Counted from the first letter of the stretch, positions 27,187 through 35,988 are shown. The stretch is DNA of 64,000 bases from Microbacterium sp. MPKO10 (GCF_026107415.2 NZ_JAPCHX010000001.1:186001-250000); one strand, 5' to 3'. Numbers and translations are program-made. The notes: generated from the letters alone by a model not told the origin.

Positions 27187-28080
27187 CGTCAGGCGCTCGC
27201 GCATGATCGCGACAGCATCCGGATTCTCATCGATCAGCACGTAGTTGCGGCCCAGCTCCGTCGCCGCCGCACCCGTCGTGCCACTGCCGGCAAAGAAGTC
27301 GAGCACCCAATCGCCCTCGCGGCTCGAGGCCTGCACGATGCGTCGCAGCACGCCCACAGGCTTCTGCGTGGGCCACCCCGTCTTCTCCCGACCGTTCGGC
27401 GAGACGATCGTGTGCCACCACACATCGGTCGGCAGCTTGCCACGCGCCGCCTTCTCGGGCGTCACGAGTCCCGGCGCCATGTACGGCTCGCGGTCGATCG
27501 CCTCGGCGTCGAACACGTACGCGCGCGGATTCTTCACGTAAACCAGGATCGTGTCGTGCTTCGTCGGCCACCGCGACTTCGACTTCGCGCCGTAGTCGTA
27601 CGCCCAGATGATCTCGTTGAGAAAGCAGTCTCGGCCGAAGATCGCGTCACACAGCACCTTCGCGTAGTGCGCTTCGCGGTAGTCCAGGTGCAGGTACAGG
27701 GTGCCGTCATCGGCGAGCAGCCGCCACGCCTCGAGCAGCCGCGGCTCGAGAAACGCCCAGTAGTCATCGAACGCGTCATCGTAACGATGCAGCTGACCGC
27801 GAATGCGCTCGTAGGTCTGCCCTTTGAACCCGGTGACAGTTCCCGCCGTTCCTTCAGCTGCCCGCACATGGGTGGTGCGGGTGCGCCTTTGCTCACGGCC
27901 GGTGTTGAACGGAGGGTCGATGTAGATCAGCGTGAATGCGGCATCCGGAAATTGGGGCAGAATCGTGAGATTCTCGCCCTCGATGACCACGCTCGTCTCG
28001 GGCAGCTGGCGTTCATCTGGGCTTTCCGAGACCACGGATGCTGTCGCTGCAGCATCCGCGCCGACGGAGTCGTGCGCCAC
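27184..28080 (-). CDS. Orphan beta-class DNA methyltransferase
   Basis: 298 residues of the N6-adenine/N4-cytosine methyltransferase family. The catalytic motif IV YIDPPFNTG (55-58 being DPPF) precedes the SAM motif I VLDFFAGSGTTGAA (263-267 FAGSG), the beta-class order. TLYLHLDYREAHYAK and GWPTQKPVGVLRRIV are other family motifs. It methylates a DNA sequence that cannot be read from the protein. No restriction endonuclease or specificity gene adjoins, so it looks like an orphan. The start is a GTG overlapping the lplA stop by one base. Confidence 0.85.
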   Translation of the reverse strand: MAHDSVGADAAATASVVSESPDERQLPETSVVIEGENLTILPQFPDAAFTLIYIDPPFNTGREQRRTRTTHVRAAEGTAGTVTGFKGQTYERIRGQLHRYDDAFDDYWAFLEPRLLEAWRLLADDGTLYLHLDYREAHYAKVLCDAIFGRDCFLNEIIWAYDYGAKSKSRWPTKHDTILVYVKNPRAYVFDAEAIDREPYMAPGLVTPEKAARGKLPTDVWWHTIVSPNGREKTGWPTQKPVGVLRRIVQASSREGDWVLDFFAGSGTTGAAATELGRNYVLIDENPDAVAIMRERLT

Positions 28081-29129
28081 TACGGCACCCGGTTCAGCCA
28101 GGCATCGGTCGAGAACTTCGTTTCGACGAGCTTCTCGGCTTCGGCGTATTCCTCCGGCGTGATCTCGCCCGGCGTGGCACCTGTCTGCGAGACGAACGTC
28201 TCTTTCATGCGCTCGATGATCTCGGCGCGGCTGAGTCCAGTCTGGCTGCGCAGGGGGTCAACGCGCTTCGCGGCGGACGTAGTTCCTTTGTCGCTCATCT
28301 TCTCGCGCCCGATGCGGAGCACCTCGGTCATCACCTCGCCGTCCATGTCGTAGCTCATGGTGACGTGATGCAGCACTCCCCCGCTGCCCAGGCGCTTCTG
28401 AGCGGCTCCACCGATCTTGCCGCCCGGGCTCGTGATGTCGTTGAGCGGCTTGTACTCGGCGTCGATGCCGAGCGAGCGCAGCGCTTCAATCACCCACTCG
28501 TCAAGGTAGGCGTAGGAGTCGGTGAACGACATTCCCTGTACCAGCTCAGCCGGAACATACAGCGAGTAGGTGACGACTTCGCCCTTTTTCATGAGCATGG
28601 CGCCGCCGCCGGAAACGCGCCGGACGACGTCGAACCCGTGCTTGGCCGCGCCCTTCAGGTCGACCTCGTTCTTCAGTGACTGGAAGCTGCCGATCACGAC
28701 GGCGGACTCGTCCCACTCCCAGATGCGCAGCGTCGGCCCGCGTCGCCCCGCTCCGACTTCGCTTGTCAGTACCTCGTCGAGCGCAAGGTGCATGCGCGGG
28801 GGCACGGCCTCAGAGTGGATGATCTGCCATTCGAAGTCACGCCAGTTCGCGGCCTGCGTGAGAGCACGCCGCGTGGCTACCGCGACAGACTCGGGGGTGA
28901 AGCCCAGAAGGGATGCGTCTTCGGGCAGAGCGTTCCGCACCGCGGCAGCGAACGTGGCAGTGTCGCTGCCTGCCAGCATCCCGCGTATTGCGTCGTCGAT
29001 CGTCCCGAGTGCCTCGTCTGGCTCGAGGAAGAAGTCTCCGGCGAGCGCGAATTCCGTGATGACGCCGTCGTCCACCTCGAGGTCGACGACCACGAGTTTT
29101 CCACCTGGAACCTTGTATTCACCGTGCAT
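28080..29129 (-). CDS. Lipoate-protein ligase family protein
   Basis: 349 residues. The N-terminal about 85 residues (EYKVPGGKLVVVDLEVDDGV, then the DFFLEP motif) resemble the LplA C-terminal accessory domain, here placed first. The catalytic biotin/lipoate ligase fold follows: VVIGSFQSLKNEVDL, RRVSGGGAMLM, and the lysine loop DITSPGGKIGGAAQKR. It should attach lipoate or octanoate to 2-oxoacid dehydrogenases or GcvH. TAGGCT is exactly 6 nt upstream of the ATG, with no ribosome-binding site. The DNA methyltransferase follows with a 1-bp overlap. Confidence 0.85.
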   Translation of the reverse strand: MHGEYKVPGGKLVVVDLEVDDGVITEFALAGDFFLEPDEALGTIDDAIRGMLAGSDTATFAAAVRNALPEDASLLGFTPESVAVATRRALTQAANWRDFEWQIIHSEAVPPRMHLALDEVLTSEVGAGRRGPTLRIWEWDESAVVIGSFQSLKNEVDLKGAAKHGFDVVRRVSGGGAMLMKKGEVVTYSLYVPAELVQGMSFTDSYAYLDEWVIEALRSLGIDAEYKPLNDITSPGGKIGGAAQKRLGSGGVLHHVTMSYDMDGEVMTEVLRIGREKMSDKGTTSAAKRVDPLRSQTGLSRAEIIERMKETFVSQTGATPGEITPEEYAEAEKLVETKFSTDAWLNRVP

Positions 29130-29181
29130 GATGTCAGCCTATCGCCGTTGCGTCGGTGCCTTGGGGCGGCACAATGGAGAC

Positions 29182-29799
29182 ATGAGCACGACTTTGATTA
29201 TGGTCAGACACGGTGAGACCGTCTGGCATGGCGAGCACCGGTACGCCGGATCCAGCGATATCGCACTGACCGACCACGGCATGCAGCAGGCCGAAGAACT
29301 AGCTGCGTGGGCCGCGAAGCACCGCCCTGACGTGCTCGTTTCGTCTGAGTTGACGCGTGCCTGGCGCACGGCGGATGCGGTGGCGCAGGCTACGGGCCTC
29401 GAGCACTGGACCGAGCCGGACCTGCGCGAAGTGGACTTCGGCAAGGGCGAGGGGCTCACGCTTGACGAGCTCTACGAAAAATATCCGGATACTGCCGCCG
29501 CATTCGTGGCGGCACCGGCGAGGTCGCCCATGCCCTCGGGTGAACCGGGAGCCATCGCGGTTGCACGTGCGCTCAAGGTTCTGGCGCGCATCATCCGCGA
29601 CGCCGATGGCGGAACAGCTCTGGTCGTCGGCCACGGAACTCTGATGCGCCTCGTGATCTGCACTCTGATCTCGATTGACCCGAATCTCTACCGCGACGTC
29701 TTCCCCGAGGTCGACAACTGCGCGCTCACGACCCTCTCGTTCGAAGACGACAAGGCATCCCTGCTGAACTTCAACGTCCCGGTTGGCAACGCCCGCTGA
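29182..29799 (+). CDS. Histidine phosphatase family protein
   Basis: 205 residues. The phosphohistidine motif is MVRHGETVWHGEHRYAG, followed by SSELTRAWRTADAVAQ (second Arg), LREVDFGKGEG (general acid Glu), and LVVGHGTLMRLVI (second His). The family covers phosphoglycerate mutase-like phosphatases; residues defining a substrate are not obvious. It is divergent from lplA (52 bp). CACAAT lies exactly 6 nt upstream of the ATG. Confidence 0.88.
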   Translation: MSTTLIMVRHGETVWHGEHRYAGSSDIALTDHGMQQAEELAAWAAKHRPDVLVSSELTRAWRTADAVAQATGLEHWTEPDLREVDFGKGEGLTLDELYEKYPDTAAAFVAAPARSPMPSGEPGAIAVARALKVLARIIRDADGGTALVVGHGTLMRLVICTLISIDPNLYRDVFPEVDNCALTTLSFEDDKASLLNFNVPVGNAR

Positions 29800-29900
29800 C
29801 CGTGCAGTTTTGAGCAGACACCGTTCCGGTGCGTGACCTGCACAACAAATTCCAATCCCTCACCGGCACCATCGTTCCGGACCGATTACGCGATCTGGCC

Positions 29901-29924
29901 CAGCATCAGCATCAGCATCAGCAT
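29901..29924. repeat. CAGCAT hexamer repeated four times
   Basis: Four head-to-tail CAGCAT units in the 177-bp gap between the phosphatase gene and the HNH gene. It could change length by slippage. No coding context. Confidence 0.7.
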
Positions 29925-29976
29925 CGACACGGTACTGCGCTGATCACGCGAGCATCATCGGCACACCTTGAGAGCT

Positions 29977-31593
29977 TCACTCTCGGGTGACGATGTAGGA
30001 GAATCCTGCGGGTGATGTCCATCGCACGCGCCCGTCGGGGAGTCTTGTGGGTGTCCACTTTGTGGCGTGTTTCAGCGTGTGGTGTCGTTTACACAGCAGG
30101 TGCAGGTTCTGTGTTGTGGACTTTCCGCCGTCTTCCCACGCCACAATGTGGTCGATATCGCAGTACGTCACGGGCGCATCGCACTCGAGGAAGTCGCACG
30201 TGACATCACGCAACCGGATCGCGCGTTTCATCTTCTCGCTCAACCGGTACTTATTCGGATCCGTGTACCGGTACGCGCCGGAGACCGGGTCCGTAAGAAC
30301 ACGAGTAAAGCTTGTCGCCTGCCCGATCAGGAGATTCGCCGTCTCCGGGTCGATCGGCCCATACCCGGCGAGCTCCGCCGGTTCAGAACTACGCCCAATC
30401 AACGACAGGGCAGGAACGGTGACCACAACACCCGGACGCAACGCAGCAAGCTCCGCACGCGACAACGTCACAGTATCACCATCGGCGGGGTCGCCATCTA
30501 CAGTGTCGCCTGTCTCGAACCCGATGCCAGCATCAGCGTCGTCAGTAGCGTCTTCGGCCGTACGATCAGCGAGTGAGCCCGCGTCGCCAGGGTTGCCGAT
30601 CGTCGCGGTGTCAGCACTCTCGGTCACCTTGTCAGCATCCGGAATCACATGATCAGCAGCAGCATCCGCGTTTCCAGCGCCCTCGATTGCGTCGTCAACG
30701 TCTCTGGTGGAGTTGCTATCAATGGTGCCGGACCCCGTGGGCACAGAGATTCCTGTGGTGCAGGCTGCGGCGACCAGGTCTGCCTCGATCTGCCGAAGCG
30801 TACGTGGGTCACCGGCGGCCCGAAGCGCTCGCGCCCGGGCAGCAGCCTGCCCCACAATCGAAGAGGTGACATCTGCGGAGTGGTAAAGACTGACGTAGGC
30901 CATGCCGTCGTCAGCCGGTTCGTGGTCGACACGCCTGTTTTCGAATGCCTCGTCCTTCCGGACCTGAATGGATTCCGGGTGAAGCTCCTCGCGCGTCTTT
31001 CGAGCAGTCTGCGTGAATCGAGTCGGGGTCTGCGTGCGAGCCGCAACCACGATTGCGGCGTCAAACTCGGCCCGCGCGTCGGCAGGCACCGACCAGGCTT
31101 GCCGAGCTGCGGTGCGAGCGTGCATAAAGCTGGTGAAGCCGACTCGGAATGCGTCCATCACCTGTGGCAGATCCTCCACCAGTGTGATGGCCTCGTGAAT
31201 CATCGTCTCAGCAACACGGTCGGTGACGCCGATTTTTACCGACACCTCGGCGGCGAATGACCGCTCCATCGCCTGGTCTTCCGACAGCCCACCAGCGCGG
31301 GATGTCGCATCTGAGTGTGCAAGAACCGCATCGCGAGAACGCACGTATGTGTCGTGTGCCCGATAGAGGTTATCGATCATGAACGCGTGGGCACGCTGTG
31401 CCCGGTCGAAGGATTCACCGACCGCGTCCAGATCCGCCGCGAGCGCATCGCCAAACTGAGGCAATGGCGAAGCCGATTCGTCCTCCAGCTCCACGGCGTC
31501 GCGAATCATCCAAAACTCATCACCGAGTCGGTCGCCGGCATCCCCCATCGGGAGCGGACTCCGCGACATCGTGCACCACTGCTCCGAATTCAT
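29977..31593 (-). CDS. DUF222/HNH endonuclease family protein
   Basis: 538 residues. The N-terminal two thirds is a DUF222-type helical domain (about 50-290). An Asp/Ala/Thr-rich low-complexity stretch follows (about 300-390, with DATDDADAGIGFETGDTVDG), then a C-terminal HNH nuclease: DFLECDAPVTYCDIDHIVAW, the EDGGKSTTQNL segment, and LLCKRHHTLKH. These proteins are multi-copy in actinobacterial genomes; their biological role is not established. TAAACT lies exactly 6 nt before the ATG. It stands alone with 135-177 bp gaps either side. Confidence 0.85.
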   Translation of the reverse strand: MNSEQWCTMSRSPLPMGDAGDRLGDEFWMIRDAVELEDESASPLPQFGDALAADLDAVGESFDRAQRAHAFMIDNLYRAHDTYVRSRDAVLAHSDATSRAGGLSEDQAMERSFAAEVSVKIGVTDRVAETMIHEAITLVEDLPQVMDAFRVGFTSFMHARTAARQAWSVPADARAEFDAAIVVAARTQTPTRFTQTARKTREELHPESIQVRKDEAFENRRVDHEPADDGMAYVSLYHSADVTSSIVGQAAARARALRAAGDPRTLRQIEADLVAAACTTGISVPTGSGTIDSNSTRDVDDAIEGAGNADAAADHVIPDADKVTESADTATIGNPGDAGSLADRTAEDATDDADAGIGFETGDTVDGDPADGDTVTLSRAELAALRPGVVVTVPALSLIGRSSEPAELAGYGPIDPETANLLIGQATSFTRVLTDPVSGAYRYTDPNKYRLSEKMKRAIRLRDVTCDFLECDAPVTYCDIDHIVAWEDGGKSTTQNLHLLCKRHHTLKHATKWTPTRLPDGRVRWTSPAGFSYIVTRE

Positions 31594-31729
31594 GCCACGA
31601 GTTTACCAAAACTCGTACGTATATACTAGTCTTTCGACAACATTTATTCGAACTAATCTACGATAACTCGGGAGCTCCTCATCCTTCATGGGTGCAACCT
31701 GTGCCTCACTATTTCGCAGCGTTCAGAGC

Positions 31730-32554
31730 TCAGACGTGCACTGCCAAAAGATGAAGAAGGTGACGAGCCTGGTCTTCTGTTGTTCCCGACGGATTCCTGG
31801 AGAATGCACCGTTCCCGGGCAAGAGCATCAGCAGCCAGAAACTCGCCCACAGCACTCGATACTGGTTCACGCGCACCACATCTTCGTCCGATAGACCCAC
31901 AGCCTTCCCGAGCGCGCCAGCACTAAGTCTGCCCTCTCGTCGGTTCGCAATGTGCTCAACATGATCAGCGATTTCAAAAGCGGGTTCCGTGAGTCCGCCA
32001 TCTTCAAAATCCACGAGACGACATACATGTCCGTCCCAGAGCACGTTTGCCGGATTCAGATCAGCTATGCCAATCGACGTCAAGCGTGGCGTGAGGTGTG
32101 CATCTGGACGGGCAGTGTAATCGCGCGCCGCGTCGAGTGCCTCACTGACGAGACCAGAATCCGCGCACGCACTCACGTCCCTCAGCTGATTGAGCTCGTA
32201 GTGCAGCATCCTGACGATCTTTGTTGGACCGACGCGTCGCTCGGGAAGGCCAGCTTCATGGGCAGAAGCCAGAGGAACCTGGTAGAGACGATTGAGTGCC
32301 AGGCCCAGTTCGGCGACGATCGTCTCGTTAAAGTCGCGGGCGCTCAGCGGCGCCCCCGGCAGCCGCTCCATAACGATTACAGGAGCATCGCCATCCTGTG
32401 CTCGCTGAATTGGGCGAGGAGCAACCCCCGGAGAATGCTCAGCAAGGAGCGACAGCATCGCCCATTCGCGGGATGCTTCACCGTCACTCCAGGTGAGGAA
32501 CCGCTTGTGCACGGTAAATTCGCCGATCGTGAGGTCGTGCGTTGCAGTCTTCAC
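31730..32554 (-). CDS. Aminoglycoside-phosphotransferase-fold kinase
   Basis: 274 residues of the APH/choline-kinase fold. The hinge MERLPGAPLSARDF, the catalytic loop GIADLNPANVLWDG, and the metal site RLVDFEDGG are present. The usual HGD of the catalytic loop reads IAD: the base Asp and the Asn are kept but the preceding His is replaced. A small-molecule or antibiotic kinase role is possible; resistance cannot be claimed from sequence. The start is a GTG with TAGGTT exactly 6 nt upstream. It is divergent from a methyltransferase gene with 151 bp between. Confidence 0.72.
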   Translation of the reverse strand: MKTATHDLTIGEFTVHKRFLTWSDGEASREWAMLSLLAEHSPGVAPRPIQRAQDGDAPVIVMERLPGAPLSARDFNETIVAELGLALNRLYQVPLASAHEAGLPERRVGPTKIVRMLHYELNQLRDVSACADSGLVSEALDAARDYTARPDAHLTPRLTSIGIADLNPANVLWDGHVCRLVDFEDGGLTEPAFEIADHVEHIANRREGRLSAGALGKAVGLSDEDVVRVNQYRVLWASFWLLMLLPGNGAFSRNPSGTTEDQARHLLHLLAVHV

Positions 32555-32705
32555 GAGCTCAACCTACCGAAAATCGGATTCGACAATGGGCACCCGCTCA
32601 GTGTTGTAAGGCCTTGTGCCGCACACGTGTCAGAAAATCATTGAGAGCAGCACCGGCTTCATCTGAGCTTTCCATATTCAGATTCAGCTCGTAGACAATG
32701 GGCTC

Positions 32706-33320
32706 ATGGCACGACAATATGGAGCTCTGTGGAACCACAACATCCACTTTCACCGTGTCGTGCTCGAGGCGATACCGGATGCTGCGATCTCTGCATTGGA
32801 CGTGGGCACCGGAAACGGATTGCTCGCTCGTGACTTGCGTGAACGGCTTCCTGATGTCACCGCCGTTGACGTGGACGCCACAACTCTTGCCGCGGCGCAG
32901 GAAGCTCATTCCGGCATCGACTGGGTGGTCGCCGACGCGATGACCTATGACTTCGGGCGCACATTCGATGTCGTCGCATCGGTGGCTACGATGCATCACT
33001 TCGACGATCTTGAGCGCGCGCTTGGCAGGCTCAAAGAGCTCACCGCTCCCGGCGGCATCCTCGTCGTCGTGGGATTGGCACGGGCGACGACGCCTGCCGA
33101 CTATGCGTGGGGCTTGCTGGGCGCCGTTCAGCACCAGCGGTACTCACGAACGCGAAACTTCTGGCAGCACACCGCACCGACAAAGTGGCCGCCACCGCAC
33201 TCGTACACGGAGGTGCGCGAATGCGCGGCTCGCGTGCTCCCCGGAGCGCGCTGGCAGCGATTCGCACTATGGCGTTACTGCCTTACATGGCGTCAACCGC
33301 CGCTTACGCTGGGAGAATGA
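32706..33320 (+). CDS. Class I SAM-dependent methyltransferase
   Basis: 204 residues. Motif I is ALDVGTGNGLLARDL, followed by the acidic VDVDATTL, VVADAMTYDFG (motif II) and FDVVASVATMHHFDDLERAL (motif III), then GGILVVVGLAR. It methylates an unknown small molecule. GACAAT is exactly 6 nt before the ATG. A second methyltransferase follows 43 bp downstream and the stump of a third behind it. Confidence 0.85.
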   Translation: MARQYGALWNHNIHFHRVVLEAIPDAAISALDVGTGNGLLARDLRERLPDVTAVDVDATTLAAAQEAHSGIDWVVADAMTYDFGRTFDVVASVATMHHFDDLERALGRLKELTAPGGILVVVGLARATTPADYAWGLLGAVQHQRYSRTRNFWQHTAPTKWPPPHSYTEVRECAARVLPGARWQRFALWRYCLTWRQPPLTLGE

Positions 33321-33363
33321 GTCAGCCGCCGTTCCGTTGAGCGGCGACGACTGGTGAGTGGGA

Positions 33364-34158
33364 ATGACAGACAGAACCGAGAACGAGACCAAGGTCACGA
33401 GCGCCGATGGCCGAGATGTTGACCGCGCATGGGAGCAGCTCGCACCGGATTACGAACGGGCCCGGACAAGGGAAGACTCACTCGATCGCCTGGTGGAGTG
33501 GCCAGCGCAGCGGGAAATTCTCGGCGACGTCACCGGTCGCTCGATCCTCGATGTCGGCTGTGGCAACGGCGGCAAGCTCGCTGAGCTGGTCGGTGACGGA
33601 GCGGTCTCGTCGGCCGGAATCGACAACAGCGGCAACTTCATCGATCCTGAATCGCACGATCTCCAGCTCATCAACGCCGATCTGAACGAGCTCGCGTCCA
33701 TGCGCGAGCTCACCGGGCGAACGTTCGACCGGATTATGTTTCTGCAGTCGTTCGGCTACGCGACTGACCCGGTCCGCACATTGACGACGGCGCGGTCGAT
33801 GCTGACCGACGACGGTTTCATCCTGCTGACCAGGACTCAGCCGATTCGCTACGCCCTCGAACGGGCTGAGAAAAATGACACGTCACTGGGCGAGGAGTAT
33901 TTCTCTGACTCGTCGTACACCTATCGCAGCGGGTGGAACGACCAGATCGCACTGACCAAACGCACCTACACGATCTCTAACCTGCTCAATACATTCAGTG
34001 CGGCAGGTCTGTGGATCGAGGCGACGGTCGAGCCTCAGCTCTCCGAAGACACGGCACGTCGCTACCCTCACAAGCAGGCGTGGATGAACAGGTATCTTGG
34101 CATTCTGATCTTCAAGCTCCGCCCCCTGCCTGAACGTCAAACAGCCGGAGCGCAGTAG
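33364..34158 (+). CDS. Class I SAM-dependent methyltransferase
   Basis: 264 residues. Motif I is SILDVGCGNGGKLAELV, then SSAGIDNSGNFID, LQLINADLNEL, and FDRIMFLQSFGYA with LTTARSMLTDDGFILLT. An internal GTG at 33358 could extend it by two residues, but ATG 33364 is spaced well from GTGGGA. It probably shares a transcript with the preceding methyltransferase. Substrate unknown. Confidence 0.85.
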   Translation: MTDRTENETKVTSADGRDVDRAWEQLAPDYERARTREDSLDRLVEWPAQREILGDVTGRSILDVGCGNGGKLAELVGDGAVSSAGIDNSGNFIDPESHDLQLINADLNELASMRELTGRTFDRIMFLQSFGYATDPVRTLTTARSMLTDDGFILLTRTQPIRYALERAEKNDTSLGEEYFSDSSYTYRSGWNDQIALTKRTYTISNLLNTFSAAGLWIEATVEPQLSEDTARRYPHKQAWMNRYLGILIFKLRPLPERQTAGAQ

Positions 34159-34167
34159 CGTGGCCGT

Positions 34168-34265
34168 GTGAGCCTCTTTGCCTCGACCGCCGAGTATTAT
34201 CGCCACTTTCGTGCGGGAGTACCGGAAGAGGTTGCCCACCTCTTGAGCGAGAACGGCAGAAGGCG
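34168..34265 (+). pseudogene. 5' stump of a third methyltransferase gene
   Basis: From GTG 34168 about 30 codons read SLFASTAEYYRHFRAGVPEE followed by VAHLLSENGR, the standard N-terminus of a class I methyltransferase family (the FASTAEYY-RxGxP pattern). Then homology ends abruptly at the 3' end of the convergent NRDE gene; no SAM motif I follows in any frame. TAGCGT stands exactly 6 nt upstream of the GTG, so the start signals survive. A deletion fused the stump to the NRDE locus (inference). Confidence 0.6.
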
Positions 34266-35006
34266 TCACTCGGGCTGGACAGGCAGCACGAAGTCAAGGG
34301 CGTTCCACTGGCCCGGTGTCTGCAGCGGAGCAAAGCGCACGTCGGCGGCCTCCTGCGAGATGCTCGCGACACAGGCCAGCAGCGACAGCGTCGGATACCC
34401 GTGGGCACGGTTGTCACGAATGATCGCTGCGTCGTCGTCGGGTGACAGCTCTCCACTGCGCTTCAGCACACCAGCCCAGTCACCCCACCACTCGTCGTGC
34501 AAGCCGCCACCCTGCGGCGCAGCATCCTGAAACTCGGGCCGCCACCGCGTGATCCGCGCCGAACCCGGGTCATCAACCTCGTGATGCTCAAGCATATGTG
34601 TGCCTGGCACGAGCTCTTCAATGCCGAGACTGATGCCATCCCACGTCGTCACCGTGACGGCCGCCCCGGCCACCTCGACGAGGTTGAAGCCCGCCGTGCG
34701 CGGCTCGCGCGGCGGTCGCCCCTCGACAGATTCGAGAACCAAGCCTCCACGCGATTCCAGTTCGCCGGGCGCGGCATCCAGGTTGTCGGGACGGTTCAGC
34801 ATCACGGCGACGCGGCCACACACCGGGTAAGCTGCCATCCACGCCCCGCCGGCGCGCACGTCGCGCACGCCCACAACTCCCGGATACATCTCGGGCCACC
34901 ACGCCCCGAGTGGCTGCCAGGGCCGGCCCGGGTCTTCGTCGCGCACCGCAAGCATGCGCACAATGCCGTCGGGCGATTCGGGGACCTGAACGATGACCGT
35001 GCACAT
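34266..35006 (-). CDS. NRDE family protein (TANGO2-like)
   Basis: 246 residues. It begins MCTVIV, with Cys2 in the position of an N-terminal nucleophile, then the NRDE signature variant LAVRDEDPGRPW and the GGAWMAAYPVCGRVAVMLNR segment. The family is linked to heme or lipid handling in eukaryotes (TANGO2); bacterial function is unknown. It starts 4 bp after the stop of the upstream lipase gene and should share its transcript. Confidence 0.78.
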   Translation of the reverse strand: MCTVIVQVPESPDGIVRMLAVRDEDPGRPWQPLGAWWPEMYPGVVGVRDVRAGGAWMAAYPVCGRVAVMLNRPDNLDAAPGELESRGGLVLESVEGRPPREPRTAGFNLVEVAGAAVTVTTWDGISLGIEELVPGTHMLEHHEVDDPGSARITRWRPEFQDAAPQGGGLHDEWWGDWAGVLKRSGELSPDDDAAIIRDNRAHGYPTLSLLACVASISQEAADVRFAPLQTPGQWNALDFVLPVQPE

Positions 35007-35010
35007 GGCG

Positions 35011-35874
35011 CTACTCGTCTCCGCCGCGGTGCTCGTCGAGCCATGCGATCAGTCGTGCGATGACCTCGTCGCGATTCGTCTCGTTGTACACCTCGTGACG
35101 CGCGCCGGCAAAGATCTCCAGGTTCACGTCGCTCACCCCGGCACGGCCGCTGTAGGCCTCCGCGAGCATGGTCGCCCCGCGCTCTCCACCGATCGTGTCG
35201 TCAGACCCCACCATGATCAGCACGGGGATGTCTCGCGGCATCCGCGGAGACGGGCGCCCCAGAAAGCTCAGTGCCTGTGCGAGGTTCCACACGGGCTTCT
35301 CGGCAATGTCGAAGCACAGCGGATCATCGGTGAACGCAGCCCCGACGGACGGGTCTCGGCTCAGCCACTCGAGCCCGGTTGACCGCTGACCGCGCCACGG
35401 CTTGTTGAGATCACCGCCATTGAGCACACCAGGAACCGCAAGCGAGGTGCCCGTGAGAATCACCCCGTCGTACACGCCGGAGCGGGCGATGATCTTCTGC
35501 ACCATGAGCGAGCCCCAGCTGTGCCCGAGTCCGAACAGGGGCAGGCCCGGATGCTGCTCGCGCACCGTCTCGGCGACTCGCTGCAGCGCCGTGATGGCAC
35601 CGCGCACGCCCCGCGGCCCGAGGTGCGACAGCCCCAGATAGTCCAGCCCGGTCTGCCCGTGCCCTCGGTGGTCGTCGGCGATGACCGTGTATCCGGCGTC
35701 GACCAGCTCGACGGCCAGCGGAGCGTAGCGACGCGCGTGCTCGCCCGCCCCGTGTGCGATGTGCACGATGCCGCGAGGCCGCGCAGCAGTCCACTCGTAG
35801 TACGTGATGCGCACGTTGTCGTCATCGACGAGCGTGCGTGTTGCGTCTGGTTCCCCCGTGCGTTCAGGCTCCAT
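35011..35874 (-). CDS. Monoacylglycerol lipase-type alpha/beta hydrolase
   Basis: 287 residues. The oxyanion segment IVHIAHGAGEHARRY, VIADDHRGHGQTG, the nucleophile elbow FGLGHSWGSLMVQ, the acid in LIMVGSDDTIGGE, and the terminal His in AGARHEVYNE make a complete triad of the serine-aminopeptidase S33/monoacylglycerol lipase family. No signal peptide. ATG 35874 is chosen because TACGCT lies exactly 6 nt upstream; ATG 35898 is possible. The TTAGC-N3-GCTAA site at 35910-35922 sits just upstream and recurs before the MarR gene at 36767. Confidence 0.85.
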   Translation of the reverse strand: MEPERTGEPDATRTLVDDDNVRITYYEWTAARPRGIVHIAHGAGEHARRYAPLAVELVDAGYTVIADDHRGHGQTGLDYLGLSHLGPRGVRGAITALQRVAETVREQHPGLPLFGLGHSWGSLMVQKIIARSGVYDGVILTGTSLAVPGVLNGGDLNKPWRGQRSTGLEWLSRDPSVGAAFTDDPLCFDIAEKPVWNLAQALSFLGRPSPRMPRDIPVLIMVGSDDTIGGERGATMLAEAYSGRAGVSDVNLEIFAGARHEVYNETNRDEVIARLIAWLDEHRGGDE

Positions 35875-35909
35875 GCGCCCAGCGTAGCGCGACGGCATCC
35901 GTTATTTGT

Positions 35910-35922
35910 TTAGCGTCGCTAA
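35910..35922. promoter_or_regulatory. TTAGC-N3-GCTAA site upstream of the lipase operon
   Basis: TTAGC-gtc-GCTAA, a perfect 5-bp inverted repeat 36 bp upstream of the preferred lipase start. The same motif (gag spacer) occurs at 36735-36747 before a MarR gene. Confidence 0.6.
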
Positions 35923-35988
35923 GAACTCATGGAGCTCCGGCACGGACGAAACCACAAAAGGAGGCGCTTTTTGCTTGTCGCCCAGCTC

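Noticed and set aside
26785-28353. Long plus-strand open frames across the repeats and antisense to the methyltransferase gene
   Set aside because: They arise from GC-rich repeats and from the complement of a well-conserved gene; the translated text is Arg/Ala-rich without any family motif.
31730-32554. Antibiotic-resistance gene (aminoglycoside kinase)
   Set aside because: The fold is shared by many metabolic kinases and the catalytic-loop His is replaced; no resistance neighbours are present.
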